Below, one piece after another: positions 10,999-19,860 of a DNA stretch of 64,000 nt (its first letter is position 1; the number at the start of each line of letters is the position of its first letter). A program made the position numbers and the translations under genes. Source of the DNA: Thermomonospora echinospora. Lineage in GTDB: Bacteria > Actinomycetota > Actinomycetes > Streptosporangiales > Streptosporangiaceae. The notes under the pieces are model-generated. The model had not been told where the DNA came from and searched no databases. It saw only the letters and a list, made by a program, of their open reading frames with translations. The stretch spans positions 1 through 64,000 of the forward strand of contig NZ_FNVO01000017.1 of assembly GCF_900108175.1 (NCBI RefSeq). The letters run 5' to 3'.

Positions 10999-11066
10999 GT
11001 TATCGACGATACGGACCTGTGCTACCGTCGAAGGCGTAACGCCGATACGGCGAATGGTTATCGACG
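10999..11066. promoter_or_regulatory. Paired GTTATCGACG sites between divergent TetR and SDR genes
   Basis: GTTATCGACG occurs at 10999-11008 and again at 11057-11066. The first copy sits in the near-palindrome TATCGACGATA (11001-11011), and the second is followed by CTA, giving an imperfect version. One site overlaps the presumed TetR promoter and the other lies just upstream of the SDR ribosome site, as expected for a two-way TetR operator. Confidence 0.6.
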
Positions 11067-11085
11067 CTAAGTTCGGGGAGTCCTT

Positions 11086-11820
11086 ATGAGTGATCAGCGT
11101 GTGGCCGTCGTCAGCGGCGGCTCTCGCGGGATAGGCAAGGCGATCGCGGTGGCGCTGGCGGCACGCGGCTTCGCGGTCGCGGTGGGGTTCCAGGGGGCGG
11201 CCTCCGCCGCGGCGCAGGTGGTGGAGGAGATCACGGCGTCCGGAGGCCGGGCGATCCCGGTCCAGGCCGATGTGGCCGATGAGGGCGCCGTCGCGGAGAT
11301 GTTCGACGCCGCCGAGAAGTCCTTCGGCGGGGTCGATGTGGTCGTCAACTCGGCGGGACGGCTGGCGCTGTCCCCGATCGCCGACCTCGATCTGGACGAG
11401 CTGGACGCCCTGCACCGCACCAACATCCGCGGCGCGTTCGTGATGGCCCGGGAGGCCGCCCGCCGCGTGCGCGACGGGGGCGCGCTGGTCAACCTGTCCA
11501 CCTCTGTGGTCGGCCTGCAGTTCCCCACCTACGGGGCGTACGCCGCGAGCAAGGGCGCCGTCGAGGCGATGACGCTGGTGCTCGCCCGCGAGCTGCGCGG
11601 ACGCGACATCACGGTCAACGCCGTCGCGCCCGGCCCGACCGCCACCGAACTGTTCCTGGAGGGCAAGGACGAGGCGGCGATCCAGCGGCTGGCCAAGCAG
11701 CCGCCGCTGGAGCGGCTCGGCACCCCCGAGGACATCGCCGAGGTCGTCTCCTTCCTGGCGAGCCCGGCCGGGCATTGGGTCAACGGGCAGGTCGTACGCG
11801 CCAACGGCGGCATCATCTGA
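11086..11820 (+). CDS. SDR family oxidoreductase (3-oxoacyl-ACP reductase-like)
   Basis: 244-residue classical short-chain dehydrogenase. The cofactor motif VVSGGSRGIGKAIAVALAA (TGxxxGIG form) is at the N-terminus, NSAG at about residue 90, the catalytic serine in NLSTSVVGL, and YAASK supplies the catalytic Tyr and Lys. The GxxxRLGTPEDIAEVVSFLA region and the GxVxxxNGG end are typical of FabG-like enzymes. ATG 11086 follows GGGGAGT. Expression is probably controlled by the divergent TetR. The gene overlaps the start of a truncated second SDR by one base. Confidence 0.93.
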   Translation: MSDQRVAVVSGGSRGIGKAIAVALAARGFAVAVGFQGAASAAAQVVEEITASGGRAIPVQADVADEGAVAEMFDAAEKSFGGVDVVVNSAGRLALSPIADLDLDELDALHRTNIRGAFVMAREAARRVRDGGALVNLSTSVVGLQFPTYGAYAASKGAVEAMTLVLARELRGRDITVNAVAPGPTATELFLEGKDEAAIQRLAKQPPLERLGTPEDIAEVVSFLASPAGHWVNGQVVRANGGII

Positions 11821-12086
11821 TGGTCGCCGCGCGACAGGTCATCCTCATCACCGGGGCCTCCAGCAGGTTCGGCCGGCTGACGGCCGTGGCCCTGGCACGG
11901 GACGGGCACGCCGTCGCCGCCGGCATGAGGCGGACCGCGGACCGCAACGCGCCCGACCCCGGTGACAGAGCAGGCCGCCACCACGGTGATCATGGACCTG
12001 CGACGCCTCCGAACCCCCTCCCGCTCGCGCGCCGGAACGGCCTCGGCAGGCGCATAAGCCCGCCAGCAGCTCGCCCGCGCTCGTAG
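11820..12086 (+). pseudogene. Truncated SDR, N-terminal cofactor motif only
   Basis: ATG 11820 overlaps the stop of the preceding SDR gene (TGATG). The first 35 codons read as a Rossmann start (RQVILITGASSRFGRLTAVA, then LARDGHAVAAGMRRT). The remaining 50 codons have no dehydrogenase similarity, and the predicted protein stops at 88 residues without a YxxxK site. I read it as an SDR gene that was once translationally coupled and has lost its body by deletion. Confidence 0.6.
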
Positions 12087-12105
12087 GGGCCGGATGCCTC
12101 GGCCG

Positions 12106-12891
12106 TCAGAAGGCGTCGACGTACACGTACACCCGGTCAAAGCGGAGAGCGGCCAGGTCGGCGCGGCGAATCACCCAGTGGAACAGGCCCGCCTCCAGCT
12201 CCTCGCAGTCGTCTTCACCACGCCAGGTGGCCAGCAGCGTCCACTCGTCGCCGTCCGCAACGGGCAGCGGCACTTCGTCCCGGACCACCTCGACCGGGTC
12301 CCAGTTGAACAGGACCGGCTCGCCGCCAAGCTGGAAGCGCCAGTGAGGGCGCCAGCCGACCACCTGCGACCAGGCGGACTCCAGCTCGGCCGCCCGCTGC
12401 GACTCCTCGTCGTCGTCCTCCTCGCGCCACGGCCACGACCACTGGTAGAAGCAGAAGTCCAACCGCGCCCGGCGGTAGGTGCCCGGACCGTCGTCCGGGT
12501 CGACCGGACGCTCTGCCAACGGCGTCCCGGCCGGCATATACCGCACGGCGTCGGCGACCACCGCCCCGCTGCCCGGATCAGGGTCGGCGAAGAACAGCAG
12601 CCGGCCCTCGGTGGGCAGCGGCAGATCCGTCGCCCCGGGCGGCAGGGCCGCGCAGTCGACGGCCGCGACGAACGCCGCCGCCGGCGCGGGGGCGCCCTCC
12701 GGCAGAGGTGGGTTCCCGCCGGTCAGCGCCATGACCGGGCCGGGGCCGTCCGGTGCGAGGTAGACGGCCGGGCGAGCGGTGCGTATGTACGCCTCCACCT
12801 CGGCGGCCGGAATCCCCCGTGCGGCGGCCTCCGCGCGGAAGCGGGCGGCCCTCGCCGCCGGGGTCTCGTCAATGGTTTCCGTGTCGGTCAC
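12106..12891 (-). CDS. DUF1963 (YwqG-like) protein
   Basis: 261-residue soluble protein of the DUF1963/YwqG family. The family hallmarks are the early TGGNPPLPEGAP segment, the LLFFADPDP strand and the late FNWDPVEV and LLATWRGEDD segments close to the C-terminus. The family has no established activity; members are common in actinomycetes and often lie near toxin or immunity genes. The start is GTG 12889-12891; there is no good ribosome site upstream on this strand, so the exact start is uncertain. The gene is followed closely by the end of the truncated SDR on the other strand. Confidence 0.82.
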   Translation of the reverse strand: MTDTETIDETPAARAARFRAEAAARGIPAAEVEAYIRTARPAVYLAPDGPGPVMALTGGNPPLPEGAPAPAAAFVAAVDCAALPPGATDLPLPTEGRLLFFADPDPGSGAVVADAVRYMPAGTPLAERPVDPDDGPGTYRRARLDFCFYQWSWPWREEDDDEESQRAAELESAWSQVVGWRPHWRFQLGGEPVLFNWDPVEVVRDEVPLPVADGDEWTLLATWRGEDDCEELEAGLFHWVIRRADLAALRFDRVYVYVDAF

Positions 12892-12902
12892 GGGAGGAGA
12901 CT

Positions 12903-12992
12903 ATGGCCGTCACCCGGTTCGTAGAGGACCTGATGGCCTCCTCGACACCCGGTGGCAGGTGCCGCGCCGGTGACGCGGCGGGGCCCGGATAG
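12903..12992 (+). CDS. Possible 29-residue small ORF
   Basis: ATG 12903 follows a good ribosome site (GGAGGAG, 4-nt gap) and the frame runs 29 codons to TAG 12990-12992, inside a strong hairpin (12977-13012). It is divergent from the DUF1963 gene. The peptide (MAVTRFVEDLMASSTPGGRC start) has no recognised family. Support is only the ribosome site and hairpin; it may be chance. Confidence 0.25.
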   Translation: MAVTRFVEDLMASSTPGGRCRAGDAAGPG

Positions 12993-13012
12993 CGTGGTAT
13001 CCAGGCCCCGCC
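12977..13012. terminator. GC-rich hairpin, probable terminator
   Basis: GGCGGGGCC pairs with GGCCCCGCC, and inside this GGAT pairs with ATCC around an 8-nt loop. It lies about 120 bp past the stop of the DUF885-like gene (reverse strand) and before the DUF1963 promoter. No U-tract follows, which is usual in actinomycetes. Confidence 0.6.
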
Positions 13013-13050
13013 ATCTCGCGCGTGGTGCGCGGGTGCGCCACCGTGCTACT

Positions 13051-13070
13051 GCCCGTCGTCAACGACGGGC
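13051..13070. terminator. Short perfect hairpin downstream of DUF885-like gene
   Basis: GCCCGTCGT, CA, ACGACGGGC: 9-bp perfect stem with a 2-nt loop, 65 bp past the stop codon at 13135. It probably acts with the larger hairpin at 12977-13012 to end the reverse-strand transcript. Confidence 0.5.
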
Positions 13071-13134
13071 CCCGCCGTCCTCGACTGCCGGCCCGACAGC
13101 AGCGCCGCCTCGTCTTGTGCCGTGGGGGGCCGGG

Positions 13135-14337
13135 TCATGACTTCAAGTCCGAGGGCAGGAGTTGTTCGGTGAGCAGGCGCCGTACCCGGGTGGTGCGGTC
13201 GGGGGAGTCGAGCCAGGTGTTCAGCAGCCGCCACCCGTGGTAGTAGCCGAGCGTGTACAGCTCCATGCCAGGCGCCCGCAGTGAGCCTAGGGCCGCTGCG
13301 GCCTCGGCGTCGGACATCAGGGCCCAGCGGGACAGGTAGCCGGTGACCTCGTGGTCAGGGCGGCCCTCGGCGGCCAGGAAGCCGGCGTTGGCCCAGGCAC
13401 CGAACAGCGCGTTGCGGGCCCGGTGGATGGCGGCGAAGTCGCTGCTGTCGGGGGTCATGCCGTGTTCGGCCAGGACGTTGTCGGTCAGCCATGCCTGCGC
13501 CTCGTCGCCGGGAAAGGCGATGTCCTGGGCGTGCAGGCCGAGTCCCTCGCTGATGACGAACGACGGCCCGAGCATGAACCGGACCTGCTGGTCGAGCCGG
13601 CCCTGCTCCTCCACCAGCACCAGCTCCTTGAGCATGGACTCGGCGATGTGCCCGGGGTGGCCCTCGTGCGTGACCACGTACAGCAGATCGGCCAGGTTGA
13701 ACGGCAGGTCGCCGTTGATGAAGATTGTTGAGCGCCGTTCGCCCGCGTAGTGCCCGGCCGCCAGGAAGTGCGCGCCGTGCCGCAGCCGGCAGTCCACCAC
13801 CTCGTCGTCGGGCAGCGGCACCAGGGCGGCGGTACGCCGGCGTGCCTCGGCAACGGCCCGGTCCACCAGGGCCGGCAGCAGGTCCAGCCGTTCCAGCGGC
13901 AGCGTGTGGGCCGCCTGCCAGGCCTGCAGCCGCTCGGTCAAAGCGCCGGTCCCGCGGGGCAGCGCCCGGTCCAGGCGGGCGTGCGCCTCCTCGAAGACTT
14001 CCTGCGGTAGCCAGTGCGCCTGGATGCCCAGGCACTGATGGGCGTACTCCGGTAGCGGCAGCCGTTCTCCGGCAAGGCGCCGGGCGACCGTGCGCAGAGC
14101 CCGGACCTGGGCCCTCAGATAGCGGGCGCGTTCGGGTTCGAAGGGCGGCTCGTCCAGCAGGGCTTCGGCGTCGTCGGCCAGCCGTCCGGGCGCAGCCGGC
14201 TCCTCCGCCTTGACTTGCGCGCTCCACTCCTGCGGTCCTCGGTAGATGAGCACCGTTGCGCCTTCGTCCCCGACCAACCGCCGGTTGACGCGCAGCGCCA
14301 GCAGCGCATACCCGCGTAGCCACTCCTGGGGCGTCAT
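13135..14337 (-). CDS. DUF885-like putative metalloprotein
   Basis: 400-residue, mostly helical soluble protein. Residues 224-230 read HEGHPGH, which matches the HEAYPGH-type zinc-site signature of the DUF885 family of gluzincin-like hydrolases; a downstream glutamate in ISEGLGLHAQDIAF (the usual ExxA/G helix) could be the third ligand. Start ATG 14335-14337 was chosen because AAAGGAGAGA precedes it; a longer frame overlaps the divergent operator. The gene is divergent from a TetR gene (14420) with a shared inverted repeat, so it is probably repressed by it. Peptidase activity is inferred only from the motif. Confidence 0.78.
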   Translation of the reverse strand: MTPQEWLRGYALLALRVNRRLVGDEGATVLIYRGPQEWSAQVKAEEPAAPGRLADDAEALLDEPPFEPERARYLRAQVRALRTVARRLAGERLPLPEYAHQCLGIQAHWLPQEVFEEAHARLDRALPRGTGALTERLQAWQAAHTLPLERLDLLPALVDRAVAEARRRTAALVPLPDDEVVDCRLRHGAHFLAAGHYAGERRSTIFINGDLPFNLADLLYVVTHEGHPGHIAESMLKELVLVEEQGRLDQQVRFMLGPSFVISEGLGLHAQDIAFPGDEAQAWLTDNVLAEHGMTPDSSDFAAIHRARNALFGAWANAGFLAAEGRPDHEVTGYLSRWALMSDAEAAAALGSLRAPGMELYTLGYYHGWRLLNTWLDSPDRTTRVRRLLTEQLLPSDLKS

Positions 14338-14381
14338 ACGGATCTCTCCTTTCCTCGGAGTGTCCCCAGGGGCGAAGCTAG

Positions 14382-14408
14382 CCGTACGACAAGCCGTACA
14401 TCGTACGG
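14382..14408. promoter_or_regulatory. Inverted repeat, probable TetR operator
   Basis: CCGTACGA, 11-nt spacer, TCGTACGG: perfect 8-bp arms, with a further CCGTAC in the spacer. It lies between the divergent DUF885-like gene and the TetR gene, 12 bp before the TetR ATG and overlapping its leader. This is a good candidate for two-way control. Confidence 0.65.
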
Positions 14409-14419
14409 AAGGAGGAGGG

Positions 14420-15118
14420 ATGTCCCAGCCGCGACCGCCCGCCGTCTGGTTCACCGAGGAGCGGCCCCGCAAGCCCCGGCTGTCCCGCGAACGGATCGCG
14501 CGGGCCGCCGTCGAACTGCTGGACGCCGAAGGGGTGACGGGCTTTTCCATGCGCCGCCTGGCGGCCCGCCTGGGCGCGGGTGTCATGTCGGCCTACGAGT
14601 ACGTCCGTAGCAAGGAGGAGGTGCTCGACCTGGCCATGGACCAGGTCTTCGCGGAGATCGAACTCGACGACTCCGGCACCGAGCCCTGGCGTGAAACCCT
14701 GACCCGGCAGCTGCACCAGAGCCGGCAGATGATGAAACGTCACCCCTGGGCGCCGTCCCTGATGGCGACCCGCCCGCTGTTGGGCCCCAACTTCCTCGCT
14801 CGCTCCGAGCTGTTCTATGCCGCACTGGCGCGGGCCGGCCTGCAAGGCCCCCAACTCCTGGCCGCCGTCGGCACCCTGACCTACTACGTCCAGGGGTACA
14901 CCGCGGCTGAAAACGTCTGGAGCGGTTGGATGCGCGACTCCGCCGAGGAGGCCGAGCTGCGCCGCCAGGTCCAGGACTACCTCCGTGACCAGGCGGCGCT
15001 CTACCCCGCTCTGACCCGACACGCCCAGCTCAGCGACGACGACTTCGACGGGCAGTTCCAGCGGGGCCTGGACCTCGTCCTCGACGGAATCCAAGCCCAA
15101 CTCCACCAACGACCATGA
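14420..15118 (+). CDS. TetR family regulator with TetR_C_1-like ligand domain
   Basis: 232-residue repressor. The HTH is visible as FSMRRLAARLGAGVMSAYEY (about residues 44-63), followed by VRSKEEVLDLAMDQV. The C-terminal half resembles the tetracycline-repressor-type ligand domain found in many actinomycete exporter regulators. ATG 14420 follows GGAGGAGG. The perfect CCGTACGA/TCGTACGG repeat lies just upstream and between this gene and the divergent DUF885-like gene, which is therefore the likely target. A start further upstream at 14246 is not supported by a ribosome site. Confidence 0.9.
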   Translation: MSQPRPPAVWFTEERPRKPRLSRERIARAAVELLDAEGVTGFSMRRLAARLGAGVMSAYEYVRSKEEVLDLAMDQVFAEIELDDSGTEPWRETLTRQLHQSRQMMKRHPWAPSLMATRPLLGPNFLARSELFYAALARAGLQGPQLLAAVGTLTYYVQGYTAAENVWSGWMRDSAEEAELRRQVQDYLRDQAALYPALTRHAQLSDDDFDGQFQRGLDLVLDGIQAQLHQRP

Positions 15119-15287
15119 ACGCGGCGCCGACGGAACGGATCCGGGAAAGGTTTCCACCTTGTCCGGTACTCCGGACATGTCTCCATCGGCCGTCGGGGTA
15201 AGGCTGGAGGCGACCGTGACGGGCCCTGAGGGAAAGACCCGCCGGCCGGGCCTTGCCTCAGGATGACCATGGATCGTGAGGGTGCCC

Positions 15288-16022
15288 ATGCATGCCGACC
15301 TGCGGGGGAAGACGGCTTTGGTGACGGGCGCGGCACGTGGCCTGGGCGCGGCGGTGACCCGGCGGCTCGGCGCGGCCGGCGCCGCGGTGTGGGCCGCCGA
15401 CATACGCGAGGACCGGCTGCGTGACTTATGCCGGGAACTGCGGGACGACGGCGTGCAGGCCCGGCCGCTCGTCCTCGACATCCGCGACGCCGGCCAGGTC
15501 GCCGAGGCGATCACGGGTGTGTACAACGGCGCCGGCTCCGTCGATGTGCTGGTCAACAACGCCGCCGTGGACGTGACCAAGCCGATCGAGCACCTGACCG
15601 CCCAGGAGGCCGGATGGGTGATCGGCACCAACCTCCTCGGCCCCGTCCATCTGTGCCTGGAGACGTACCGCCGCATGATCAAGCAGGGCGGCGGCCACAT
15701 CGTCAACATCCTGTCCACGGCGGCCAACCGGACATGGACGGAGGCGGGCCCCTACGCGGCGAGCAAGACCGGCCTGCGCGCCTTCACCCACACCCTGTTT
15801 CAGGAGGCGCAGCGCGACTGCCCGGGCATCGGCGTCACCGGCATCATCGCCGGCGGCATGGAGACCCCGTTCATCACCGAGCGGTTCCCCGACGCCGACA
15901 CCTCCCGGCTGCAGGATCCCGCGATCGTCGCCGACACGGTCCTGTACGTGCTGTCGGTCCCCGCCGGAAGCGTCATCCCCGAGCTCGTCGTCATTCCCCG
16001 CAACGAGAGCTCCTGGCCGTAG
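15288..16022 (+). CDS. SDR family oxidoreductase
   Basis: 244-residue classical SDR. TALVTGAARGLGAAVTRRLG is the cofactor motif (TGxxxGLG), followed by NNAAVD at about 92, STAANRTWTEAGPYAASK with the catalytic Ser, Tyr and Lys, and IIAGGMETPF. The C-terminus (VIPELVVIPRNESSWP) is the form typical of 3-oxoacyl-reductase-like and YdfG-like enzymes. ATG 15288 has a GAGGG ribosome site; GTG 15276 is an alternative. It stands alone, converging on the alcohol dehydrogenase gene with a hairpin between them. Substrate not evident. Confidence 0.9.
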   Translation: MHADLRGKTALVTGAARGLGAAVTRRLGAAGAAVWAADIREDRLRDLCRELRDDGVQARPLVLDIRDAGQVAEAITGVYNGAGSVDVLVNNAAVDVTKPIEHLTAQEAGWVIGTNLLGPVHLCLETYRRMIKQGGGHIVNILSTAANRTWTEAGPYAASKTGLRAFTHTLFQEAQRDCPGIGVTGIIAGGMETPFITERFPDADTSRLQDPAIVADTVLYVLSVPAGSVIPELVVIPRNESSWP

Positions 16023-16038
16023 CCCGAGGACGAGCCGT

Positions 16039-16075
16039 GGCGGCCGGGGCGGGGCGTCGCCCGTCCCGGTCCGCC
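16039..16075. terminator. Imperfect GC-rich hairpin between convergent genes
   Basis: GGCGG-CCGGGG-CGGGGCG pairs imperfectly with CGCCCG-TCCCGG-TCCGCC around a TC turn. It lies between the ends of the SDR and the alcohol dehydrogenase, so it can serve both directions. Confidence 0.55.
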
Positions 16076-16090
16076 GGGCCGGTCCCTAGC

Positions 16091-17236
16091 TCAGTAGATG
16101 ATCATGCCGCGGATGTTCTTGCCGTCGCGCATGTCCCGGTAGCCCTGGTTGACCTCGTCGAGGGTGTAGGTGTTGGTGACGAGCTCGTCGAGCTTGAGCC
16201 TGCCGTCCTGGTAGAGCCGCAGGAGGCGGGGGATGTCGCGGCGGGGGTTGGCGTTGCCGAAGATGCAGCCCACCAGTTCCTTGCGCATCATCGCCATCTC
16301 GAACAGGTTGAGCTTGACGTCCTCCTGGGTCATGGGTGCGACGGCGGTGACGACGCCGCGGCCGCCCTTGGCGATCAGCGACATCATCGGGGCGATGAGG
16401 TCGCCGGTGGCCACGCCGGTGGTGAGGATGGCCTTTTCGGCATTGGCACCCCAGGTCAGCTCGCCGACCTTGGCCTGCGCCTCCTCGATCGAGGCGGCGG
16501 TGTGGGTGGCGCCGAAGACACCGGCCCGCTCCCGCTTCCAGTCGACCGGGTCGACGGCGACGACGTGCCGGGCACCGGCCATGGCCGCGCCCTGCACGGC
16601 GTTCATGCCGATGCCGCCCAGGCCGATCACCACGACGGTCTCGCCCGGCTGGACGGCGGCGGCGTTCACGGCGGCGCCCCACCCGGTGGTGACGCCGCAG
16701 CCGACGAGGGCGGCCTTGTCCAGGGGGATCCAGTCGTCGATCTTCACACAGGACGCCTCGTTGACGACGGTGTACGGCGCGAACGTGCCCGTGCAGCAGA
16801 TGGTCCCCAGGTCCTTGCCGCTCTTGGAGTGGTGCCGCGAGGTGAAGTCGCTGATCTGGCGCCCGGCCAGCAGGAAGGCGCCGAGGTCGCACAGGTGCTG
16901 CTGGCCCATGGCACACGACGGGCAGCGGCCGCAGGCCGGCACGAACGACAGGACGACGTGGTCGCCCTCCTGCAGCGTCGTGACGCCGGGGCCGACCTGG
17001 ACGACCTCGCCCGCGCCCTCGTGCCCGCCGATGAGCGGGAACTGCTCCAGGTTCATCAGCTCCGCGATCTCCTTGGGGATGACCATGTCGCCGGTGACCA
17101 GGTGCTCGTCGGAGTGGCACAGGCCCGACGCGGTGAGCTTGATCTTGACCTCACCCGCCTTCGGGTCGTCCAGCTCGATGTCCTCGACGCTCCAGTCGGT
17201 GTGGGGCTCCCACAGGATTGCCGCTCGAGTCTGCAC
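16091..17236 (-). CDS. NDMA-dependent alcohol dehydrogenase (zinc, MDR family)
   Basis: 381-residue medium-chain dehydrogenase of the actinobacterial nicotinoprotein type, which keeps NAD(H) bound and is assayed with the artificial acceptor NDMA. Visible features are the catalytic-zinc motifs GLCHSDEHL and GGHEGAGEV, four structural-zinc cysteines (ACGRCPSCAMGQQHLC), VGCGVTTGWGAAV, and the Rossmann motif VVVIGLGGIGMNAVQGAA followed by VAVDPVDWK. GTG 17234-17236 follows GAGGAGA. It is monocistronic here. It likely oxidises primary alcohols or formaldehyde adducts; the electron acceptor protein is not encoded nearby. Confidence 0.94.
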   Translation of the reverse strand: MQTRAAILWEPHTDWSVEDIELDDPKAGEVKIKLTASGLCHSDEHLVTGDMVIPKEIAELMNLEQFPLIGGHEGAGEVVQVGPGVTTLQEGDHVVLSFVPACGRCPSCAMGQQHLCDLGAFLLAGRQISDFTSRHHSKSGKDLGTICCTGTFAPYTVVNEASCVKIDDWIPLDKAALVGCGVTTGWGAAVNAAAVQPGETVVVIGLGGIGMNAVQGAAMAGARHVVAVDPVDWKRERAGVFGATHTAASIEEAQAKVGELTWGANAEKAILTTGVATGDLIAPMMSLIAKGGRGVVTAVAPMTQEDVKLNLFEMAMMRKELVGCIFGNANPRRDIPRLLRLYQDGRLKLDELVTNTYTLDEVNQGYRDMRDGKNIRGMIIY

Positions 17237-17925
17237 TGCTGTCTCCTCGTTCTCGGACCGAAGGGATGGTAGGAACGTTCGGCTCTCGTACTTCAGAACC
17301 TGGTGGGGGCGGCCCGGGCTCCGCCTCCTCGCCGTGGCGAGCGGGGTGGGCGGCTCGGCGGCCACCGGTGCGGACGAGCGCGGTCGGTCCGGGCATGTCA
17401 GGGTGTACGGGCGGCCGGCGTCACCCAGGCCACGCTCGTGCGGGCATCGCCCATGCCGTTCCTCCTGCCGGACAGGCTCGAACTCCTCTTGCGGGCATTA
17501 AACTAGAACCCAATTCGGATATCTACGGGTTGACGAACGTGAACCGGCAGGTCCGCCCGGCGGCGCGGCGCCGCGGGCCCCGATGCCATGTGTCTTCACT
17601 CAGGCCGGGCCGGTGCGGGGCGCTGCGAGCTCGCCGAGCACCGAGACGTAGGGGCACGGTTCCCCGGCGTGGAGCTTTGCTGATACCCCTGGCCGGCGTC
17701 CGGTGGATCTCGTCGCCTTCGGACCGGTGATGGGGTACGGCCGTCGCCGGGTGACGCCGACCTCGCGTGGGCATCGGTAACCCAACGGGCCCGGTTTCGC
17801 AGGCGGCCGGATCGGGCCCTTGCGGTCGATCCGCGCACGGATCGCCCGCGTCCTGCTCCGTGCGTCCTCGCCGGAGCCGGGCGTGGACGGCTCCGGCGCC
17901 GAGGGGCATCTCGGAGGGTACGAGG
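17237..17925. other. 689-bp intergenic region without a supported gene
   Basis: Between the alcohol dehydrogenase start and the small hypothetical gene at 17926 I see no coding sequence with family support. An AT-rich patch at 17495-17525 (TTAAACTAGAAC, TTCGGATATC) stands out and may be a promoter. Open frames here are short, Arg-rich and look like chance. Confidence 0.5.
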
Positions 17926-18381
17926 ATGGCTGTGTGGAAGGACGCACGATGGCTGGCCCGCCTGGCCGGTGAGCAGCTGAAGGGTCGGCGGCGTTACGAC
18001 ATCGCCGGCACGCCGACGCAGGCCGAGAACCAGGAGCTGGCCGAGGTGATGCGGCGGCTGCCGGAACGCTACGCCGACCGGCTCACCCCGCGCACTCTGC
18101 AGGGGATCAGCGGCGCGGCCGCGGCCGGGCAGTGGGAGCAGGCCGTCGACCGGCTGCTGGCCGCCCTGCGCGCGCGTTCGGCGCCGGTCACCGCCGGTGA
18201 ACGCGACGAACTGCACATGGTGCTGGCGGCGCTGCGGATGCCCGCCGACCGCGTCGACGCCCTCGTCCCTCCCACCGACGCGACGTCCCGGGACGGGCGG
18301 CGGAACGAGGATCTCGATCTCACCGCCTCCTGGCGCGCGGACGGCGCCGCCTGGAGGGTGTGGCGGGCACGTGGCCGGTGA
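17926..18381 (+). CDS. Hypothetical small helical protein
   Basis: 151-residue soluble protein of unknown function. ATG 17926 has the ribosome site GGAGGG. The central part is helical (ALAR/WEQAVDRLLAALRAR, then PVTAGERDELHMVLAALRM), a pattern seen in small immunity-like proteins of actinomycetes (the MafI/CdiI-like helical type), but I cannot make a firm assignment. The last 35 residues are polar and low-complexity. No toxin gene is adjacent. Coding support comes from the ribosome site and the third-position GC pattern. Confidence 0.55.
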   Translation: MAVWKDARWLARLAGEQLKGRRRYDIAGTPTQAENQELAEVMRRLPERYADRLTPRTLQGISGAAAAGQWEQAVDRLLAALRARSAPVTAGERDELHMVLAALRMPADRVDALVPPTDATSRDGRRNEDLDLTASWRADGAAWRVWRARGR

Positions 18382-18646
18382 CCGCGCGCATGCCGACGGG
18401 CCGCATCGCCGGCACAAGGCCAGCAAGGCCGGCATGGTCGGCTTCGCCCGCGAGGGGGAGCGCCGGGTCGGCGCTGCCCGCCGCACGGCCGTGCGCCCGG
18501 GACACCACCCGCACCAAGCTCATCATCCCTGCCAGGTGCGAGGGCTTGGGGTGTGTTTCGCCAGGTAGGTGACGTTACGGTCCTGGTGGGGCGGGTAGGG
18601 CGAGGATCCGTGAAGTGGGACGGGGCCGAGTCGGCGGAGTCATCAG

Positions 18647-19825
18647 GTGTCGGATATATCGCGGCCGTTGCGCGTCGGGGTGGCCGGCTCTTACGGCGGC
18701 CTGAACCTGGGCGATGAGGCCATTCTGATGTGCGTGCTGGCCTGCCTGCGGCAGCTGCGCCCCTCGATCGAGTTCACCGTGTTCAGCCGTAACGCCGAGC
18801 ACACCCGGCGCATGCACGGCCTCGCCCGGGTGGTCGGCTGGGAGGGGGCCGACCGCCGGCAGGTCCAGCCGTCCCTGCAAGATCTGGATCTGCTGGTGCT
18901 GGGCGGGGGAGGGCTGCTCCACGACGGCGCGGCCCGCGGCTTCCTCAGACTGGTGCGGCTGGCGCAGAAAAGCGGGATACCGACGTTCGGGTACGCGCTG
19001 GGCGCCGGCCCCCTCACCGAGGCGGAGGACCGGCGTCTGGTCCGCGAGGCGGTGCACGCCCTGAATGACCTGACCGTACGGGACCAGGAGTCCAAGCTGG
19101 TCTTGGAGGAGGTCGAGGTCGACCGGGAAATCGACGTGGCGGCCGACCCGGCGCTGCTGCTGACTCCGGAGCCGTTCACCCGCGAGATGCTCGAACGCGA
19201 GGGCATCCCCCGGGACGGCCACCTGGTCGCGATGTCGGTGCGCGAACCCGGCCGGGCGGCGCAGAACCTGGACGAGCACAGCTACCACGAACTGCTGGGC
19301 GAGGTCGCCGACTTCCTGGTGCACCGCCTGGACGCCAACGTGGTGTTCGTTCCGATGGAACGCGACGACATCTCGCACGCCCACGCGGTGCTGTCGCACA
19401 TGGTCGCCGCCGACCGCGGCCATGTGCTCAAACGCTTCTACGAGCCCGGGCAGATCGCCGGGCTGATGCGCCATTTCGACCTGGCCGTCGGTATGCGGCT
19501 GCATTTCGTGATGCTGGCGGCCTGCGCGGGGGTGCCGGTCATGCCGCTGCCGTACGCCGGGAAGGTGTTCGACTTCGCGCGGATCGTGGGCGCGCCCACC
19601 CTGACGGGCGTGGCACGCCGGGAGGCAGGCCCGCTGATCGCCGAGATCGACCGGCTCTGGGACGAACGCGAGCACTGTGCCCGGCTGCTGCGGGACCGGA
19701 TCGCGCAGCTCAAGCGGCAGGCGGCGGTGAGCTGCCGCAGATGTGGCGAGCTGATCGAGCAGATCGAGGAGTCCAGGGCCGCCCTGCCCGTCAGGGGCGT
19801 TCCCGGGACGTCCCTGCCCTCGTGA
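18647..19825 (+). CDS. Polysaccharide pyruvyl transferase family protein
   Basis: 392-residue protein of the CsaB/WcaK/AmsJ family, which transfers pyruvyl ketals from phosphoenolpyruvate to sugars of envelope polymers. Visible features are the N-terminal GSYGGLNLGDEAILMCVL, the glycine motif LLVLGGGGLLHD, YALGAGPLTEAEDRRLVREA, VRDQESKLVLEEV, ADPALLL, and the C-terminal VGMRLHFVMLAACAGVPVMP with the conserved Arg and His. GTG 18647 lies 6-7 bp after GGAGT. No other cell-surface sugar genes are present, so it may act alone on a conserved polymer. A hairpin follows at 19861-19897. Confidence 0.88.
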   Translation: MSDISRPLRVGVAGSYGGLNLGDEAILMCVLACLRQLRPSIEFTVFSRNAEHTRRMHGLARVVGWEGADRRQVQPSLQDLDLLVLGGGGLLHDGAARGFLRLVRLAQKSGIPTFGYALGAGPLTEAEDRRLVREAVHALNDLTVRDQESKLVLEEVEVDREIDVAADPALLLTPEPFTREMLEREGIPRDGHLVAMSVREPGRAAQNLDEHSYHELLGEVADFLVHRLDANVVFVPMERDDISHAHAVLSHMVAADRGHVLKRFYEPGQIAGLMRHFDLAVGMRLHFVMLAACAGVPVMPLPYAGKVFDFARIVGAPTLTGVARREAGPLIAEIDRLWDEREHCARLLRDRIAQLKRQAAVSCRRCGELIEQIEESRAALPVRGVPGTSLPS

Positions 19826-19860
19826 AGAGGTGATCCACGTCGACGGGGATATCGGCTTCC

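Noticed and set aside
15428-17272. Forward frame of over 600 codons
   Set aside because: It overlaps the SDR in another frame and then runs antisense to the alcohol dehydrogenase; no family motif and unnatural composition.
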